From CAVQFO01 sp963711725 (GTDB taxonomy: Bacteria; Pseudomonadota; Gammaproteobacteria; Nitrococcales; Aquisalimonadaceae), in NCBI GenBank assembly GCA_963711725.1, contig CAVQFO010000023.1, positions 490,141 to 554,140 of the forward strand: a DNA stretch of 64,000 nt, read 5' to 3'. The notes beneath the pieces are model-generated. The model did not search any database. It had not been told where the DNA came from and saw only the letters and a program-made list of their open reading frames with translations. Shown piece by piece: positions 30,779-40,476 of this stretch (positions are counted from its first letter, which is position 1; every line of letters starts with the position of its first letter). The translations under genes and the position numbers were made by a program.

Positions 30779-31048
30779 ATGCCCGAACGGGAAGTAACCA
30801 TCATCAACAAGCTGGGGCTCCATGCCCGCGCGGCAGCCAAGTTCGTGGCCCTTGCCTCCACTTTCGACGCCACCGTGGAGCTGCGCCGGGGGGAGAAGCG
30901 CGTCAGCGGGAAGAGCATCATGGGCGTCATGATGCTCGCCGCCGGCAAGGGCACCCAGCTCAAGCTGGCCGCCTACGGCGCCGATGCCGAACCCGCGCTC
31001 AGCGCCCTGGAGGAACTGATCGAGAACCGCTTCGACGAACCGGAATAG
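30779..31048 (+). CDS. ptsH: Phosphocarrier protein HPr (NPr-like)
   Basis: Small phosphocarrier of the PTS. In the 89-residue protein His15 (NKLGLHARAAAKFV) is the enzyme I target and Ser46 (VSGKSIMGVMMLAA) is the HprK target; both are kept, which fits the hprK gene two cistrons upstream. Enzyme I, often the next gene in related clusters, is not here: mgtE follows after 268 bases. Confidence 0.95.
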   Translation: MPEREVTIINKLGLHARAAAKFVALASTFDATVELRRGEKRVSGKSIMGVMMLAAGKGTQLKLAAYGADAEPALSALEELIENRFDEPE

Positions 31049-31131
31049 CGGCCCACCCACCGCAATCCGTGCCGGCCGCCCACGGAACCGGCAGTAGGAA
31101 TCCGCCCGCCTAATGTAATAAGATTCCCCCT

Positions 31132-31254
31132 GGCGTCGGGAACCCCGTCACAACCGGGTTCATCGCCAAAAAGCAGGCCTTTCGAGGGTCCCCCGGGCGG
31201 CGCAAGCCGCCGATTCGGGAGCAGCGCGATGTGACCGACCGGCTTACAGCGCGC
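31132..31254 (+). promoter_or_regulatory. Structured leader upstream of mgtE (candidate regulatory RNA)
   Basis: Three consecutive hairpins can be drawn by eye. The first pairs GGCG (31132-31135) with CGCC (31164-31167) around AACCC/GGGTT (31141-31145, 31156-31160). The second is GGCGGC-GCAA-GCCGCC (31196-31211) capped by a GNRA tetraloop and extended by CCCG/CGGG (31192-31195, 31216-31219). The third pairs GCGCG (31224-31228) with CGCGC (31250-31254). No open frame is seen. I cannot assign it to a known riboswitch; regulation of magnesium uptake is a guess from position. Confidence 0.4.
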
Positions 31255-31316
31255 TTGTTCGCCCGCCGATCCCTGCCCAGCAATCCGTCGAAACGCCCGA
31301 ATCCGAGAGGGCCGCC

Positions 31317-32675
31317 ATGCAGCAACATGCAGCGGAGGAAAAGCCGGTCGACCGCCTCGAGGCCCTGAACGAAGCCCTCGAAAGCGGCACCGTGCAGCAG
31401 GCGCGCAAGATGCTCAACGCGCTGCATCCGGCGGAAATCGCTCATCTGCTGGAATCCTTCCCGTCCACCGAACGCAATATCATCTGGGAGTTGGTCGACT
31501 CCGAGAACGATGGCGAGGTGCTGCTGCACGTCAACGACGAGCTGCGCAACGCGCTGATCCGGGAGATGGACCCGGAGGAACTGGTCAAGGCCACGGAAGG
31601 CATGGACATGGACGACCTGGCGGACTTCCTCCAGGATCTGCCGGCCACGCTGATCGGCGAAGTCCTGCGCTCCATGGACAAGCAGAACCGCCAGCGGCTG
31701 GAATCGGTCATGTCCTACCCCGAGGACACCGCCGGCGGCCTGATGAACACGGACGCCATCACCGTGCGGGCGGATGTGACGCTGGACGTGGTGCTGCGCT
31801 ATCTGCGCCTGCGCGGCGAGCTGCCGGATCTCACCGACAACCTTATCGTCGTCAACCGAGACGATCGCTACCTCGGCTCTCTGAGCCTGCGGGACCTGCT
31901 CACCAACGACCCCAATCTCACCGTCGCGGAGGTCATCGACCGCAGCCTGGAACCGATCGCCGTGGACATGCAGGACGTGGAGGTCGCCAAGCTGTTCGAG
32001 GACCGCGACCTGATTTCCGCACCGGTGGTGGACCAGGAGGGACGGCTGCTGGGCCGCATCACCATCGACGACGTGGTCGACGTCATCCGCGACGAAGCCG
32101 AACGCTCCATCATGAGCATGGCCGGCCTGGGCGAGGATTCGGACATGTTCGCCCCGGTCTTTCCCACCAGCAAGCGGCGCGCCATCTGGCTGGGCGTCAA
32201 TCTGCTCACCGCATTCCTGGCCTCCTGGGTGGTGGGCCTGTTCGAAGGCACCATCCAGCACATCGTGGCCCTGGCCGTGCTCATGCCCATCGTTGCCAGC
32301 ATGGGCGGCATCGCCGGCACCCAAACGCTGACGGTGGTCATCCGCGGCCTGGCCCTGGGCCAAGTGGGCTCCAGCAACTCGCGATCGCTGCTGATCAAGG
32401 AAGCGGCCGTGGGGGCGCTGAATGGCGTGTTGTGGGCGCTGGTGGTGGCCACCGTGGCCTCGCTGTGGTTCGACAACGTCCACATCGGGCTGATCATCGC
32501 CAGCGCCATGGTGATCAACCTGTGCTGCGCCGCCCTGGCCGGCGTCACCATCCCCCTGTTTCTCAAGAAGATCGGCGTCGACCCGGCCCTGGCCGGCGGC
32601 ATGATGCTCACCACCGTCACCGATGTAGTCGGTTTCATGTCCTTCCTGGGCCTGGCCACCATATTCCTGCTGTAG
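31317..32675 (+). CDS. mgtE: Magnesium transporter MgtE
   Basis: Homodimeric Mg2+ channel gated by cytoplasmic magnesium. The 452-residue protein has the superhelical N domain (about 10-130: LNALHPAEIAHLLESFPSTE), two CBS domains (about 135-255, with YPEDTAGGLMNTDAI and GRITIDDVVDVIRDEAE), and a five-helix membrane domain (about 285-452) with MPIVASMGGIAGTQTLTVVIRGLALGQ and the pore-lining ALAGGMMLTTVTDVVGF. It is complete. It follows the PTS block on the same strand but after a 268-base gap with its own structured leader. Confidence 0.96.
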   Translation: MQQHAAEEKPVDRLEALNEALESGTVQQARKMLNALHPAEIAHLLESFPSTERNIIWELVDSENDGEVLLHVNDELRNALIREMDPEELVKATEGMDMDDLADFLQDLPATLIGEVLRSMDKQNRQRLESVMSYPEDTAGGLMNTDAITVRADVTLDVVLRYLRLRGELPDLTDNLIVVNRDDRYLGSLSLRDLLTNDPNLTVAEVIDRSLEPIAVDMQDVEVAKLFEDRDLISAPVVDQEGRLLGRITIDDVVDVIRDEAERSIMSMAGLGEDSDMFAPVFPTSKRRAIWLGVNLLTAFLASWVVGLFEGTIQHIVALAVLMPIVASMGGIAGTQTLTVVIRGLALGQVGSSNSRSLLIKEAAVGALNGVLWALVVATVASLWFDNVHIGLIIASAMVINLCCAALAGVTIPLFLKKIGVDPALAGGMMLTTVTDVVGFMSFLGLATIFLL

Positions 32676-32841
32676 ACCTCCTGGATTGCATGGCAGGACG
32701 CAGGCCATGGGAGCCCTACGTAATCCGGATTCTGAGACAGCGCCCTTGAGCATCCGCCCGTTCCCGGGGTTAAGATAGACGGGGAAAGCATTTCCGGCGG
32801 CCGCTAGCCGCCGCCCGCCATACGCAACCGAAAGGATCGCC

Positions 32842-33183
32842 ATGAAGATCAGACAGCTTGTGGAATCCTGGGAACAATCGGCCAGCGAACGGCGCACCGT
32901 CAGCGAGTACTGTGCCCGCCTACCGATCCACGACGCCGCCAAGTTGGCGGCCCTGGCCGAGATGTATCCGGGGCGCACCGAGAGGGACATCATCACCGAC
33001 CTGCTCTCGGCCGCGCTGGACGACCTGGAAGCCGCATTTCCCTACGTGCAGGGCCAGCGGGTCGTCGCCGAAGACGAACAGGGCGATCCCATCTACGAGG
33101 ACGTGGGCATCGGCCCGCGCTTCCGCGACCTGACGCGCAAGCACTTGGAACGGCTGGAGAAGGAGCATCCCGGGGAGGGTTGA
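32842..33183 (+). CDS. Conserved small protein of unknown function
   Basis: A 113-residue, acidic soluble protein with no signal peptide or membrane helix. It contains KLAALAEMYPGRTERDIITDLL followed by AALDDLEAAFPYV, then a strand-rich EDEQGDPIYEDVGIGPRF and a basic helical tail. The first part could be a ribbon-helix-helix-like or small helical module. I recall similar proteins in Pseudomonas carrying loose pilin-related names, which I do not trust. The start has GAAAGGATC upstream, a fair ribosome site. It ends just before a REP pair. Confidence 0.75.
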   Translation: MKIRQLVESWEQSASERRTVSEYCARLPIHDAAKLAALAEMYPGRTERDIITDLLSAALDDLEAAFPYVQGQRVVAEDEQGDPIYEDVGIGPRFRDLTRKHLERLEKEHPGEG

Positions 33184-33198
33184 GGCGAGTCTTCCCAT

Positions 33199-33272
33199 GT
33201 AGGAGCGGCGCTCCCCGCCGCGAACCATGGGCACCCGTGGCAAACGTTCGCGGCGGGGAGCGCCGCTCCTAC
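33199..33272. repeat. REP pair (BIME-like), type B, downstream of pmbA
   Basis: Two 26-base REPs with outward GTAG heads: 33199-33224 (plus strand, GTAGGAGCGGCGCTCCC core) and 33247-33272 (minus strand). Each hairpin stem is GCGGCG/CGCCGC. Placed between convergent ends of the 113-residue gene and pmbA, where it could stop transcription or shield 3' ends. Confidence 0.85.
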
Positions 33273-33304
33273 ATCGTGTTTGCGGGCAAGGTGGGAGCCG
33301 CCCT

Positions 33305-34665
33305 CTATTCTCCGGCCACCGTCAGTCCGTCCACCACCAGCGAGCCGGTGCGGATATTGCCTCGGGTGTCCACGTCCTTGCCCACCCGGCGGATGGCGGC
33401 GAACATGTCCTTGAGGTTGCCCGCCACGGTGATTTCCTCCACGGGATAGGCAATCCGGCCGTTCTCCACCCAGAAGCCCGAGGCCCCGCGGGAATAATCG
33501 CCTGTAACCATGTTCACGCCCTGGCCCATCATTTCCGTGACCAGCAGGCCCTCGCCCATGTCCTCCAGCAGTTCCTCATAGCCCAGAGGCCCCGGTTCGA
33601 TGGTGAGGTTGTGGACGCCGCCGGCGTTGCCGGTGGAGGCCATGCCCAGCTTGCGGGCCGAATAGCTGTCCAGCACGTACCCTTGAGCACGCCGTCGGCC
33701 ACGACGGAGCGCTCGCGGGTGGCCACACCCTCGTTGTCGAACGGTGTGCTACCCAAACCCCTCGGCAAGTGGGGATACTCCCGTATCTGAACGAACTCCG
33801 GAAAGACGGGCGTATCGAGACGATCCAGCAGGAAAGAGGCCTTGCGGTAGAGGCTGCCGCCGCGAATCGCCCCCACGAAATGCCCCAATACCCCCCGTGC
33901 GGCCTCGGGGGCGAACATTACCGGCACCTTGCGAGTGGACAATCGCTTGGCGCCCAGGCGGCGAACCGCCCGCTCCGCCGCACGGCGCCCCACCTGGACG
34001 TGGGACTCCAGGTCCTCGGCCGCCCGGGCAGCGGTATACCAGTAGTCCCGCTGCATGCCCGCGGCGTCCCGGGCCACCACGACACAGTGGAGGTTGTGCC
34101 GGGTGCCGGACACCCCGCCGATGAATCCCTCGGTATTGCCGTAGACCCGCAGCCCGGCGCCGGTGGAGATGCTGGCCCCCTCCGAATTATCGATGCGTTC
34201 ATCAAAGGCCAGGGCCGTGGCCTCGCACTCACGAGCCATATCGATGGCCCGCTCCGGCGTGAGGTGCCAGGGATGATAGAGATCCAGCTCCGGGTAGTCC
34301 CGCGCCAGCAACGCCGGATCGGCCAAGCCCTGGGCCTCGTCCTCGGAGGTGTACTTGGCGATGGTGCAGGCGGCCTGCACGGTCGCTTTCACCGAATCGG
34401 CGCTGAAATCCGCGGAACTGGCGGTGCCCTGGCGCTGGCCGAAATAAACGCCCACCGCCAGGGACCGGTCGCGCTGATGCTCCAGGGTATCCACCTCTCC
34501 CAGTCGGACGTTCACCGAAAACCCACTGCCCACGCTGACCGCCGCTTCCGCGGCCGTGGCGCCACAGCGGCGGGCCTCGTCGAGGGTCATTTCCACCAGC
34601 CGCGCCAGTTCGTCCTGACTCGGGAGATCGCGCTTCACCGCGGCAGGTGCGTCTTTGACTGTCAT
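33305..34665 (-). CDS. pmbA: PmbA/TldE metalloprotease subunit (frameshifted)
   Basis: Partner of TldD in a heterodimeric protease that matures peptides such as microcin B17 and CcdA in E. coli. The N-terminal part has YFGQRQGTASSADFS and VMFAPEAARGVLGHFVGAIRGGSLYRK; the C-terminal part, YSARKLGMASTGNAGGVHNL, NMVTGDYSRGASGFWVENG and the terminal GSLVVDGLTVAGE. The frame breaks at a GGG run (33680-33682); adding one G joins GVLKG to YVLDSYSARK and yields 453 residues, the usual length. Like other PmbA it lacks the HExxxH zinc motif of TldD. REP pairs lie on both sides. Confidence 0.92.
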
Positions 34666-34691
34666 AAGGTTTCCTCTTTCGAATCTCTCAC

Positions 34692-34759
34692 GTAGGAGCG
34701 GCGCTCGCCGCCGCGAACAGCGTGGCTCGAAGATTCGCGGCGATGAACGCCGCTCCTAC
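34692..34759. repeat. REP pair (BIME-like), type B, between tldD and pmbA
   Basis: REPs at 34692-34717 (plus strand) and 34734-34759 (minus strand), heads outward, cores GTAGGAGCGGCGCTCGCC and GTAGGAGCGGCGTTC. The right copy's inner end is slightly degenerate (TTCGCGGCGATGAACGCCG). It sits in the 117-base gap inside the tldD-pmbA transcription unit. Confidence 0.82.
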
Positions 34760-34782
34760 AAAACACGTTGTGGCTATTACGA

Positions 34783-36228
34783 TTACGCCTGGGTGCCGCC
34801 CACCGTCAGGGCGTCGATCTTCAGGGTGGGCTGGCCTACGCCCACGGGGACGCTCTGGCCGTCCTTGCCGCAAACGCCGATTCCGCTGTCGAGCTTGAGA
34901 TCGTTGCCCACCATGCTGACCTGTTTCAGCACTTCGGGGCCGTTGCCGATCAATGTGGCGCCCTTGACGGGGCGGGTCACCTTGCCGTTCTCGATGAGAT
35001 AAGCCTCGCTGGCCGAGAACACGAACTTGCCGGAGGTGATATCGACCTGGCCGCCACCGAAATTCACGGCGTAGATCCCGCGCTCCACGCTTTGAATGAT
35101 CTCTTGGGGATCGTGGGGGCCGGCCAACATGTAGGTGTTGGTCATCCGGGGCATGGGCAAATGGGCGTAGGACTCCCGGCGGCCGTTGCCCGTGGGCTCC
35201 ACGTTCATGAGCCGGGCATTGAGCTTGTCCTGCATATAGCCCTTGAGCACGCCGTTCTCGATCAGCACGTTGTGACGGGTCTGGTTGCCCTCGTCGTCGA
35301 TGCTCAGCGAACCCCTGCGATTGGCCAGGGTGCCGTCGTCCACCACCGTGCATAGCGGCGAGGCGACGCGCTCGCCCAGGCGGCCGGCGAATGCCGACGT
35401 GCCCTTGCGATTGAAGTCTCCTTCGAGGCCATGGCCCACCGCCTCGTGCAGCAGCACCCCGGGCCAGCCGGGCCCGAGGACCACGGGCATGGTCCCGGCG
35501 GGAGCATCCACGGCCTCCAGGTTCACCAGCGCCTGGCGCACCGCCTCCCGGGCGTAGAGCAGACCCCGGTCCTCTTCCAGGAAATAGCCGTAGCCGAACC
35601 GCCCACCGCCGCCGGAGGTACCGCTTTCGCGGCGGCCGTTCTGCTCGGCCAGCACGGTGACGTTGAGGCGCACCAGCGGGCGCACGTCGGCGGCGAGCCT
35701 TCCGCTGTCATCGGCTATCAGCACCACCTCGTGGACGCCGGCCAGGCTCACCATGACCTGCTCGACCCGCGGGTCCTGCCGCCGGGCCTCGGCATCCAGC
35801 CGCCGCATCAGCTCCACCTTGTCGGCATCGCTGAGGCTGTCGAGGGGGTCCATGGGCTGATACAGGGCGGGGATCTGATCCGACCGCCAGGCCTGCAGCC
35901 GGCCCTCACCCTGCTGGCGGGCTATGGCCCGGGCCGCGGAGGAGGCCTCCAGTAGCGCGGGCAGCACGATCTCGTCGGAATAGGCAAAGCCGCTGCGCTC
36001 GCCGCTGATGGCGCGCACGCCCACGCCTTGGTCGATGTTGTGGCTGCCCTGCTTGATGATCCCGTCTTCCAGCAGCCACGACTCCTGGCGGCTGACCTGA
36101 AAGTAGAGATCGGCGTTATCCACCGAGGGGCCCATGAGGCGGCCGAAGATGCGTTCCAGATCGCCTTCGCCGATGTCGGCCGGCTCCAGGATTCGTCGCC
36201 GGGCAATCTCCAGATTCGTGTCACTCAT
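34783..36228 (-). CDS. tldD: TldD metalloprotease
   Basis: Zinc metalloprotease that acts with PmbA. The 481-residue protein has the active-site helix [18 protein letters not shown] with HExxxH, preceded by VLGPGWPGV, and the late block [23 protein letters not shown]. The N-terminal [22 protein letters not shown] and [17 protein letters not shown] are also typical. ATG at 36228 removes a spurious upstream extension reading to 36399. Gene order nitrilase-tldD-pmbA is conserved in gammaproteobacteria. Confidence 0.96.
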   Translation of the reverse strand: MSDTNLEIARRRILEPADIGEGDLERIFGRLMGPSVDNADLYFQVSRQESWLLEDGIIKQGSHNIDQGVGVRAISGERSGFAYSDEIVLPALLEASSAARAIARQQGEGRLQAWRSDQIPALYQPMDPLDSLSDADKVELMRRLDAEARRQDPRVEQVMVSLAGVHEVVLIADDSGRLAADVRPLVRLNVTVLAEQNGRRESGTSGGGGRFGYGYFLEEDRGLLYAREAVRQALVNLEAVDAPAGTMPVVLGPGWPGVLLHEAVGHGLEGDFNRKGTSAFAGRLGERVASPLCTVVDDGTLANRRGSLSIDDEGNQTRHNVLIENGVLKGYMQDKLNARLMNVEPTGNGRRESYAHLPMPRMTNTYMLAGPHDPQEIIQSVERGIYAVNFGGGQVDITSGKFVFSASEAYLIENGKVTRPVKGATLIGNGPEVLKQVSMVGNDLKLDSGIGVCGKDGQSVPVGVGQPTLKIDALTVGGTQA

Positions 36229-36256
36229 AAAATTGATCTCTGTGCGTTTCTGACTG

Positions 36257-37117
36257 TTACATATCACCGGCATGTCCGGTCTCGAGGCCGGCCCGCCGAT
36301 GGCGTAGCACGGGAAAGCGTTCGCGCAGCGCGCGGAGCTCACCCAGGTCGATCTCGGCCACGGCGACACCGGGCGCGTCGGCCACGGACGCCATGACACG
36401 GCCCCAGGGACTCACGATCACCGAGTGGCCGTAGGTTTCACGGCCGCTGGGGTGTACACCCACTTGGTCCGGGGCCAGCACATAGCAGAGGTTCTCCACG
36501 GCCCTGGCCTGCAACAACGGCAGCCAGTGGGCGCGCCCGGTATGCGTGGTAAAAGCCGAGGGCACCGTGAAAAGCTCCGCACCCCGGTCCACCATCGCCC
36601 GGAAGAGCTCGGGAAAACGCAGGTCGTAGCACACGCTCATCCCCAGCCGGCCGAATGGCGTGGAAACCACGCGGATCTCGTCCCCGGGCTCCAGGGTGTC
36701 CGATTCCCGGTAGGCCTCCTCGGCCGAAACCCGAACATCGAACAAGTGCAGTTTGTCGTAGCGGGCGGCCAATCGGCCCTGATCATCGAACAACAGGCTG
36801 GCCGCCCGCACCCGGCCGGGATCCTGCGTCCGCAGGGGCAGGGTCCCCACCACCAGCCAGATCCCGTGGCGCCGTGCCTGCTCGGCGAAGAATTCCTGCA
36901 ACGGTCCATCGCCCGGGGCCTCGGCATGGGCCAGCTTGTCGCGGTCCGTGCGCCCCATGATCACGGTGTTCTCCGGCAGCGCCACCAGCTCTGCGCCCTG
37001 TTCGGCCGCCCGGGCGATCAACCGCCCCGCCATCTCCAGATTAGGCCCCACCTGGTCCTGACAGTTCAGTTGGACGACCGCGGCGGAAAACCGGTCTCGC
37101 ACGGACGCATCGCTCAT
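36257..37117 (-). CDS. Carbon-nitrogen hydrolase, Nit2/YbeM-like amidase
   Basis: A 286-residue nitrilase-superfamily enzyme. The catalytic residues are Glu49 ([12 protein letters not shown]), Lys123 (YDKLHLFDV) and Cys164 ([15 protein letters not shown]). This subfamily includes Nit proteins that repair deaminated glutathione or hydrolyse omega-amides; the exact substrate is not shown by sequence. It starts six bases after the yhdP stop and precedes tldD by 28 bases, so it belongs to the yhdP-tldD unit. Confidence 0.92.
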   Translation of the reverse strand: MSDASVRDRFSAAVVQLNCQDQVGPNLEMAGRLIARAAEQGAELVALPENTVIMGRTDRDKLAHAEAPGDGPLQEFFAEQARRHGIWLVVGTLPLRTQDPGRVRAASLLFDDQGRLAARYDKLHLFDVRVSAEEAYRESDTLEPGDEIRVVSTPFGRLGMSVCYDLRFPELFRAMVDRGAELFTVPSAFTTHTGRAHWLPLLQARAVENLCYVLAPDQVGVHPSGRETYGHSVIVSPWGRVMASVADAPGVAVAEIDLGELRALRERFPVLRHRRAGLETGHAGDM

Positions 37118-37122
37118 AGGGG

Positions 37123-40100
37123 CTACTTTTCCTCGATCTTGGGGTCCGTCCACGGGCCGGTCACGTGGTACTGGTACTGCGCCACCTTGTCCAGATCCTT
37201 GCTGAACAACTTCTGGGTCACGAACAGGACCACACCGGCCACCGGCCCACCCAGCAGGCCGCCAATCAGCGGCAGGGTGGAGGATGTCTGCGGAATCACG
37301 GTCACCGTCTCGTCGTACTGGCGATTAACCAGGTCGACGCGACCTTTCCCACTGATAATGGCGGCGGGCCCGATCATGTACAACACCTTGGGGTCGGCAA
37401 ATCCGTCCTTGAGCTGGAACCGCCCTTCCATACGATCGAAGGCGAAGCCCTTGCCGAACAGATCCTTGAAGTTCAGCGAAAACCGACGCGGCAGCGTGGC
37501 GATGCTGAGCAGGCCGAAGAGTCGACCCACTCCCGGTTCCACCTGAGGCAGCTCGCCGTCCTCGGCCACCATATGCACCTTGCCGGTGAGCTGCTTCAGA
37601 TCCAGGCCGGCCGGGCCCCCGGGCCACTCCAAGGTTGCCGAAACGTTGCCCTTGCCTCCGATCATGACCCCGGAATAGCCCAGCCAGTCCAAGGCCCCGC
37701 CCACATCGGAGCTCTTGCCGGTCAGTTCGAGGCGCGTGCGGCTACCGCCCTCGTAGGCGGACCATTCGCCGCTGGCGCCCACCTGAAAGCGGGGATTGTC
37801 CAGTTTCAGGTTCTCCAGTGTGAGGACATGGGGTTCCCGCCGGGTCTTGAAGCTGAGGTGGCCGTAGTCCTTGTCGCGAACCACCAGGTGTTGGATGTCC
37901 ACGACAAATGCCGGCAAATCCGCCGGACTCAAGGTTCCGCCGGAAGGTTCCCCCGGCTCCTGGCTAAGCTCCAAGCGCTGCAGACGCACCGTGGCCGGTA
38001 CCGGCAGGCTGCCGGTCGTGGGAACCTGAATGCTGCCCTCGGCTTCCGGGCCGGACACCTGGAGCTGCCAAAGCCCGGATGTCTGCTCCCCCGCCGCCCG
38101 CAAGTCGTGGAAGGCATTGCCGAACAAGGTCAGCGTACCGACGGTGAGATCCATTCGCCGAAGCTCCGGGGCCTCGCCGGCTCCACCCCCCCGCACACGG
38201 TTCACGAATGCCCGCCAGCCGTCCATATCGAGGGCATCGAGTTTGCCCTCCACGCTCCATCCCGCCTTGTAAGCAAGCTCCGGCGGCCGGGCATGGGGCA
38301 TGAACAGCAAGGCGCCCGCCGTCGGCCGATAGTCTTTCCCCAGGCGCAGGGTTCCGGCCCCCACGCCCCGGTATACGAAAGTCAGTGGCGTGTGGTCGGC
38401 GGAGGAAAATTCAGTGTTGATCACCAGCGGCTGGGCCCGGCCCGCGTCCTTGCCCAGGGGTGCGGGCAGGTTCGAGGCCACGTCTTCCAGCGGCGACGTA
38501 ACCTGGAGTTGCACCCGGTAGAAGTCCTTTCCCGCCCGGAATCCCGGCAGTTTCACCTCGACATCCGCATCCGCATGGCCCGTCAGCGGCAGCTGGCCCG
38601 GCAGATGAGTGATCAAATCCGCCATCTGCACGTCTTCCACGTGGGCCTTGACGACGGTGCGCGCGGCGTCGCCGATGCCGGTGGTCTCGGCATGGGCGGC
38701 CACGGCGCCGCCGAGCAGGTGGGCCTTCAGTTCGCGAACCCCGAAACCGTCCTGGTCGAAGCGCCCGGAACCGCTGACGTCGGTGGCCGCAACCCCCCAG
38801 GCCGGGATGCTCACGGTACCCTTGTTGACGTGGACACGCCCGTCGATGCTGAGATCGGCGATATGGTGGAAGGGCAGCCGGAGCTTCAGATCCAGCGACG
38901 CCGGCCCTCGGGCCCGCAGCCTGTGAACGTACGGCCGCAGTCCCTGGGCGATGGGCATCTGTTCCACAAACTTGAGCATGGTGCCGGAATCGGTATCGGC
39001 ATGGCCCTGAAGGTCCAGTACGGGATGATGGAGATCCTCGATACTGGCCACGGCGGACGTAACCTGGCCGCCCAGGACCCGGGCATGCTCCGAGCGAATA
39101 CGCATGGAGCGGCCCCGAAAGCTCAGCTGGGCCTGGATATCGTTCACACCCGGCCAGCCGGGCCAATAATTCAGTTCACCGTCGCGGACCTGGACATCGA
39201 CGGCGAAGCGCCCCCGGTGATGATCATAGGGAAAATGCTTCAAAGGCCCGTGAAACACGGCATCCGCCTGGGTGGCGGTGCCGCCGCGCACGGCCCCATC
39301 CAGCCAGTGGACGAAATCGTCCGGCAGAATGGCCGCCGGCACATAGCGCGCCACGTGGTCACCATTATTGGGCTTGCCCCGGGCGTGTGCGCGCAGATCC
39401 AGAAACGGCGAGGCGCCGTCCCGGGCACCGTAAACGGCCACGCGCGCGGCCGCGATGGCATCCTCGTTGGCGACCCGAACCTCGGGAACCTGAACCTGCC
39501 AATGGCCGTCGCGGGCCTCGAACCACAGTTGCGCATCCAGCGAATCGAAGGGAATCGCCCGTCGGAACAAGTCACCCAGCTCCAGCGCCCCGGATCGTCC
39601 CTGCAAGGTCACCGAGGCCTGGAGACCGCCTGCGAGGCCCTTGGGCAAGGTCGCCCAAACCTGGAAGTCGCCGGCCAAGGAAACCGCGGGTTTGCGGCCC
39701 ATGGAACCGAACACGGCCGCCATGGCGGGCTGCTTCAGCCCTGCGGCCCGCACGTACAAATCGACCGGCCCCTGATTCCAGCCGCGGGCGGGCCGGCTGG
39801 GCCAGCGCACGATGAAGCTGGCCTGGCGGCCCAGTTCGTCGGGCAGGTTCAACGCTCCGGCCAATTGGCGATGCCCGCGCCAGGTCGTGACCAGAAGGTT
39901 CACGTGCTGGAGGTGATAGGCCTTTTCATTGGCAAGATCGAGATAGTTGACATCGGCATCGGTCAGGCGCAGCCGCACCGGCTGGCTCAACAGATTGAGC
40001 ATGGCCTCTACCGCCGCAGACCGCAGCCCACGCTGGCCGACACCCACCACGCTGAAATGTCCATCGCGGTCGCGCTGAACCGTGATGGTCAGGCCGGCGG

Positions 40101-40461
40101 CAGCGAGTTCCGCCGGACGCAGTTCCAGGTGCCGCACGGAGTCGATCAGATCCAGGCTGAGGGTAAGCCGGTCCAGCAGCAGGCCCGGGCTTTTCGCCGT
40201 TCCGCCGAGCTGGACGTCCTGGAGGACCAGCCGCGGATCGGCGCCGCGCCACTCGGCGCCGAGGGAGCCGATGACGATTCGCTGCCCGATAACCTGCCCC
40301 ACCAGATGCTCGATGTCGGCGCGGTAGTCCGGCGCCAGGGCCACCGCCAGCCGGAACAGGGTCAGGCCGATGGCGGCCAACACGATCAAACGGGCAACGA
40401 TCGCCCAGATGCAACGACGGCACCAGCCCCAGAAGGTTTTGCGCGGGGTTTTGTGGCTCAC
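37123..40461 (-). CDS. yhdP: YhdP, AsmA-like envelope lipid-transport protein
   Basis: Large inner-membrane-anchored protein (1112 residues) of the AsmA-like family; E. coli YhdP is one of the bridge proteins moving phospholipid to the outer membrane. It has an N-terminal membrane helix (about 18-45), GQRIVIGSLGAEWRGADPRLVLQDVQL, a long beta-rich repeat body, and a C-terminal AsmA-like region (MEGRFQLKDGFADPKVLYMIGPAAIISGKGRVDL in parts) with a final hydrophobic LIGGLLGGPVAGVVLFVTQKLF. It starts with GTG at 40461. It is about 150 residues shorter than E. coli's but looks continuous. Confidence 0.93.
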   Translation of the reverse strand: MSHKTPRKTFWGWCRRCIWAIVARLIVLAAIGLTLFRLAVALAPDYRADIEHLVGQVIGQRIVIGSLGAEWRGADPRLVLQDVQLGGTAKSPGLLLDRLTLSLDLIDSVRHLELRPAELAAAGLTITVQRDRDGHFSVVGVGQRGLRSAAVEAMLNLLSQPVRLRLTDADVNYLDLANEKAYHLQHVNLLVTTWRGHRQLAGALNLPDELGRQASFIVRWPSRPARGWNQGPVDLYVRAAGLKQPAMAAVFGSMGRKPAVSLAGDFQVWATLPKGLAGGLQASVTLQGRSGALELGDLFRRAIPFDSLDAQLWFEARDGHWQVQVPEVRVANEDAIAAARVAVYGARDGASPFLDLRAHARGKPNNGDHVARYVPAAILPDDFVHWLDGAVRGGTATQADAVFHGPLKHFPYDHHRGRFAVDVQVRDGELNYWPGWPGVNDIQAQLSFRGRSMRIRSEHARVLGGQVTSAVASIEDLHHPVLDLQGHADTDSGTMLKFVEQMPIAQGLRPYVHRLRARGPASLDLKLRLPFHHIADLSIDGRVHVNKGTVSIPAWGVAATDVSGSGRFDQDGFGVRELKAHLLGGAVAAHAETTGIGDAARTVVKAHVEDVQMADLITHLPGQLPLTGHADADVEVKLPGFRAGKDFYRVQLQVTSPLEDVASNLPAPLGKDAGRAQPLVINTEFSSADHTPLTFVYRGVGAGTLRLGKDYRPTAGALLFMPHARPPELAYKAGWSVEGKLDALDMDGWRAFVNRVRGGGAGEAPELRRMDLTVGTLTLFGNAFHDLRAAGEQTSGLWQLQVSGPEAEGSIQVPTTGSLPVPATVRLQRLELSQEPGEPSGGTLSPADLPAFVVDIQHLVVRDKDYGHLSFKTRREPHVLTLENLKLDNPRFQVGASGEWSAYEGGSRTRLELTGKSSDVGGALDWLGYSGVMIGGKGNVSATLEWPGGPAGLDLKQLTGKVHMVAEDGELPQVEPGVGRLFGLLSIATLPRRFSLNFKDLFGKGFAFDRMEGRFQLKDGFADPKVLYMIGPAAIISGKGRVDLVNRQYDETVTVIPQTSSTLPLIGGLLGGPVAGVVLFVTQKLFSKDLDKVAQYQYHVTGPWTDPKIEEK

Positions 40462-40476
40462 GTGGGATACGCCGCT

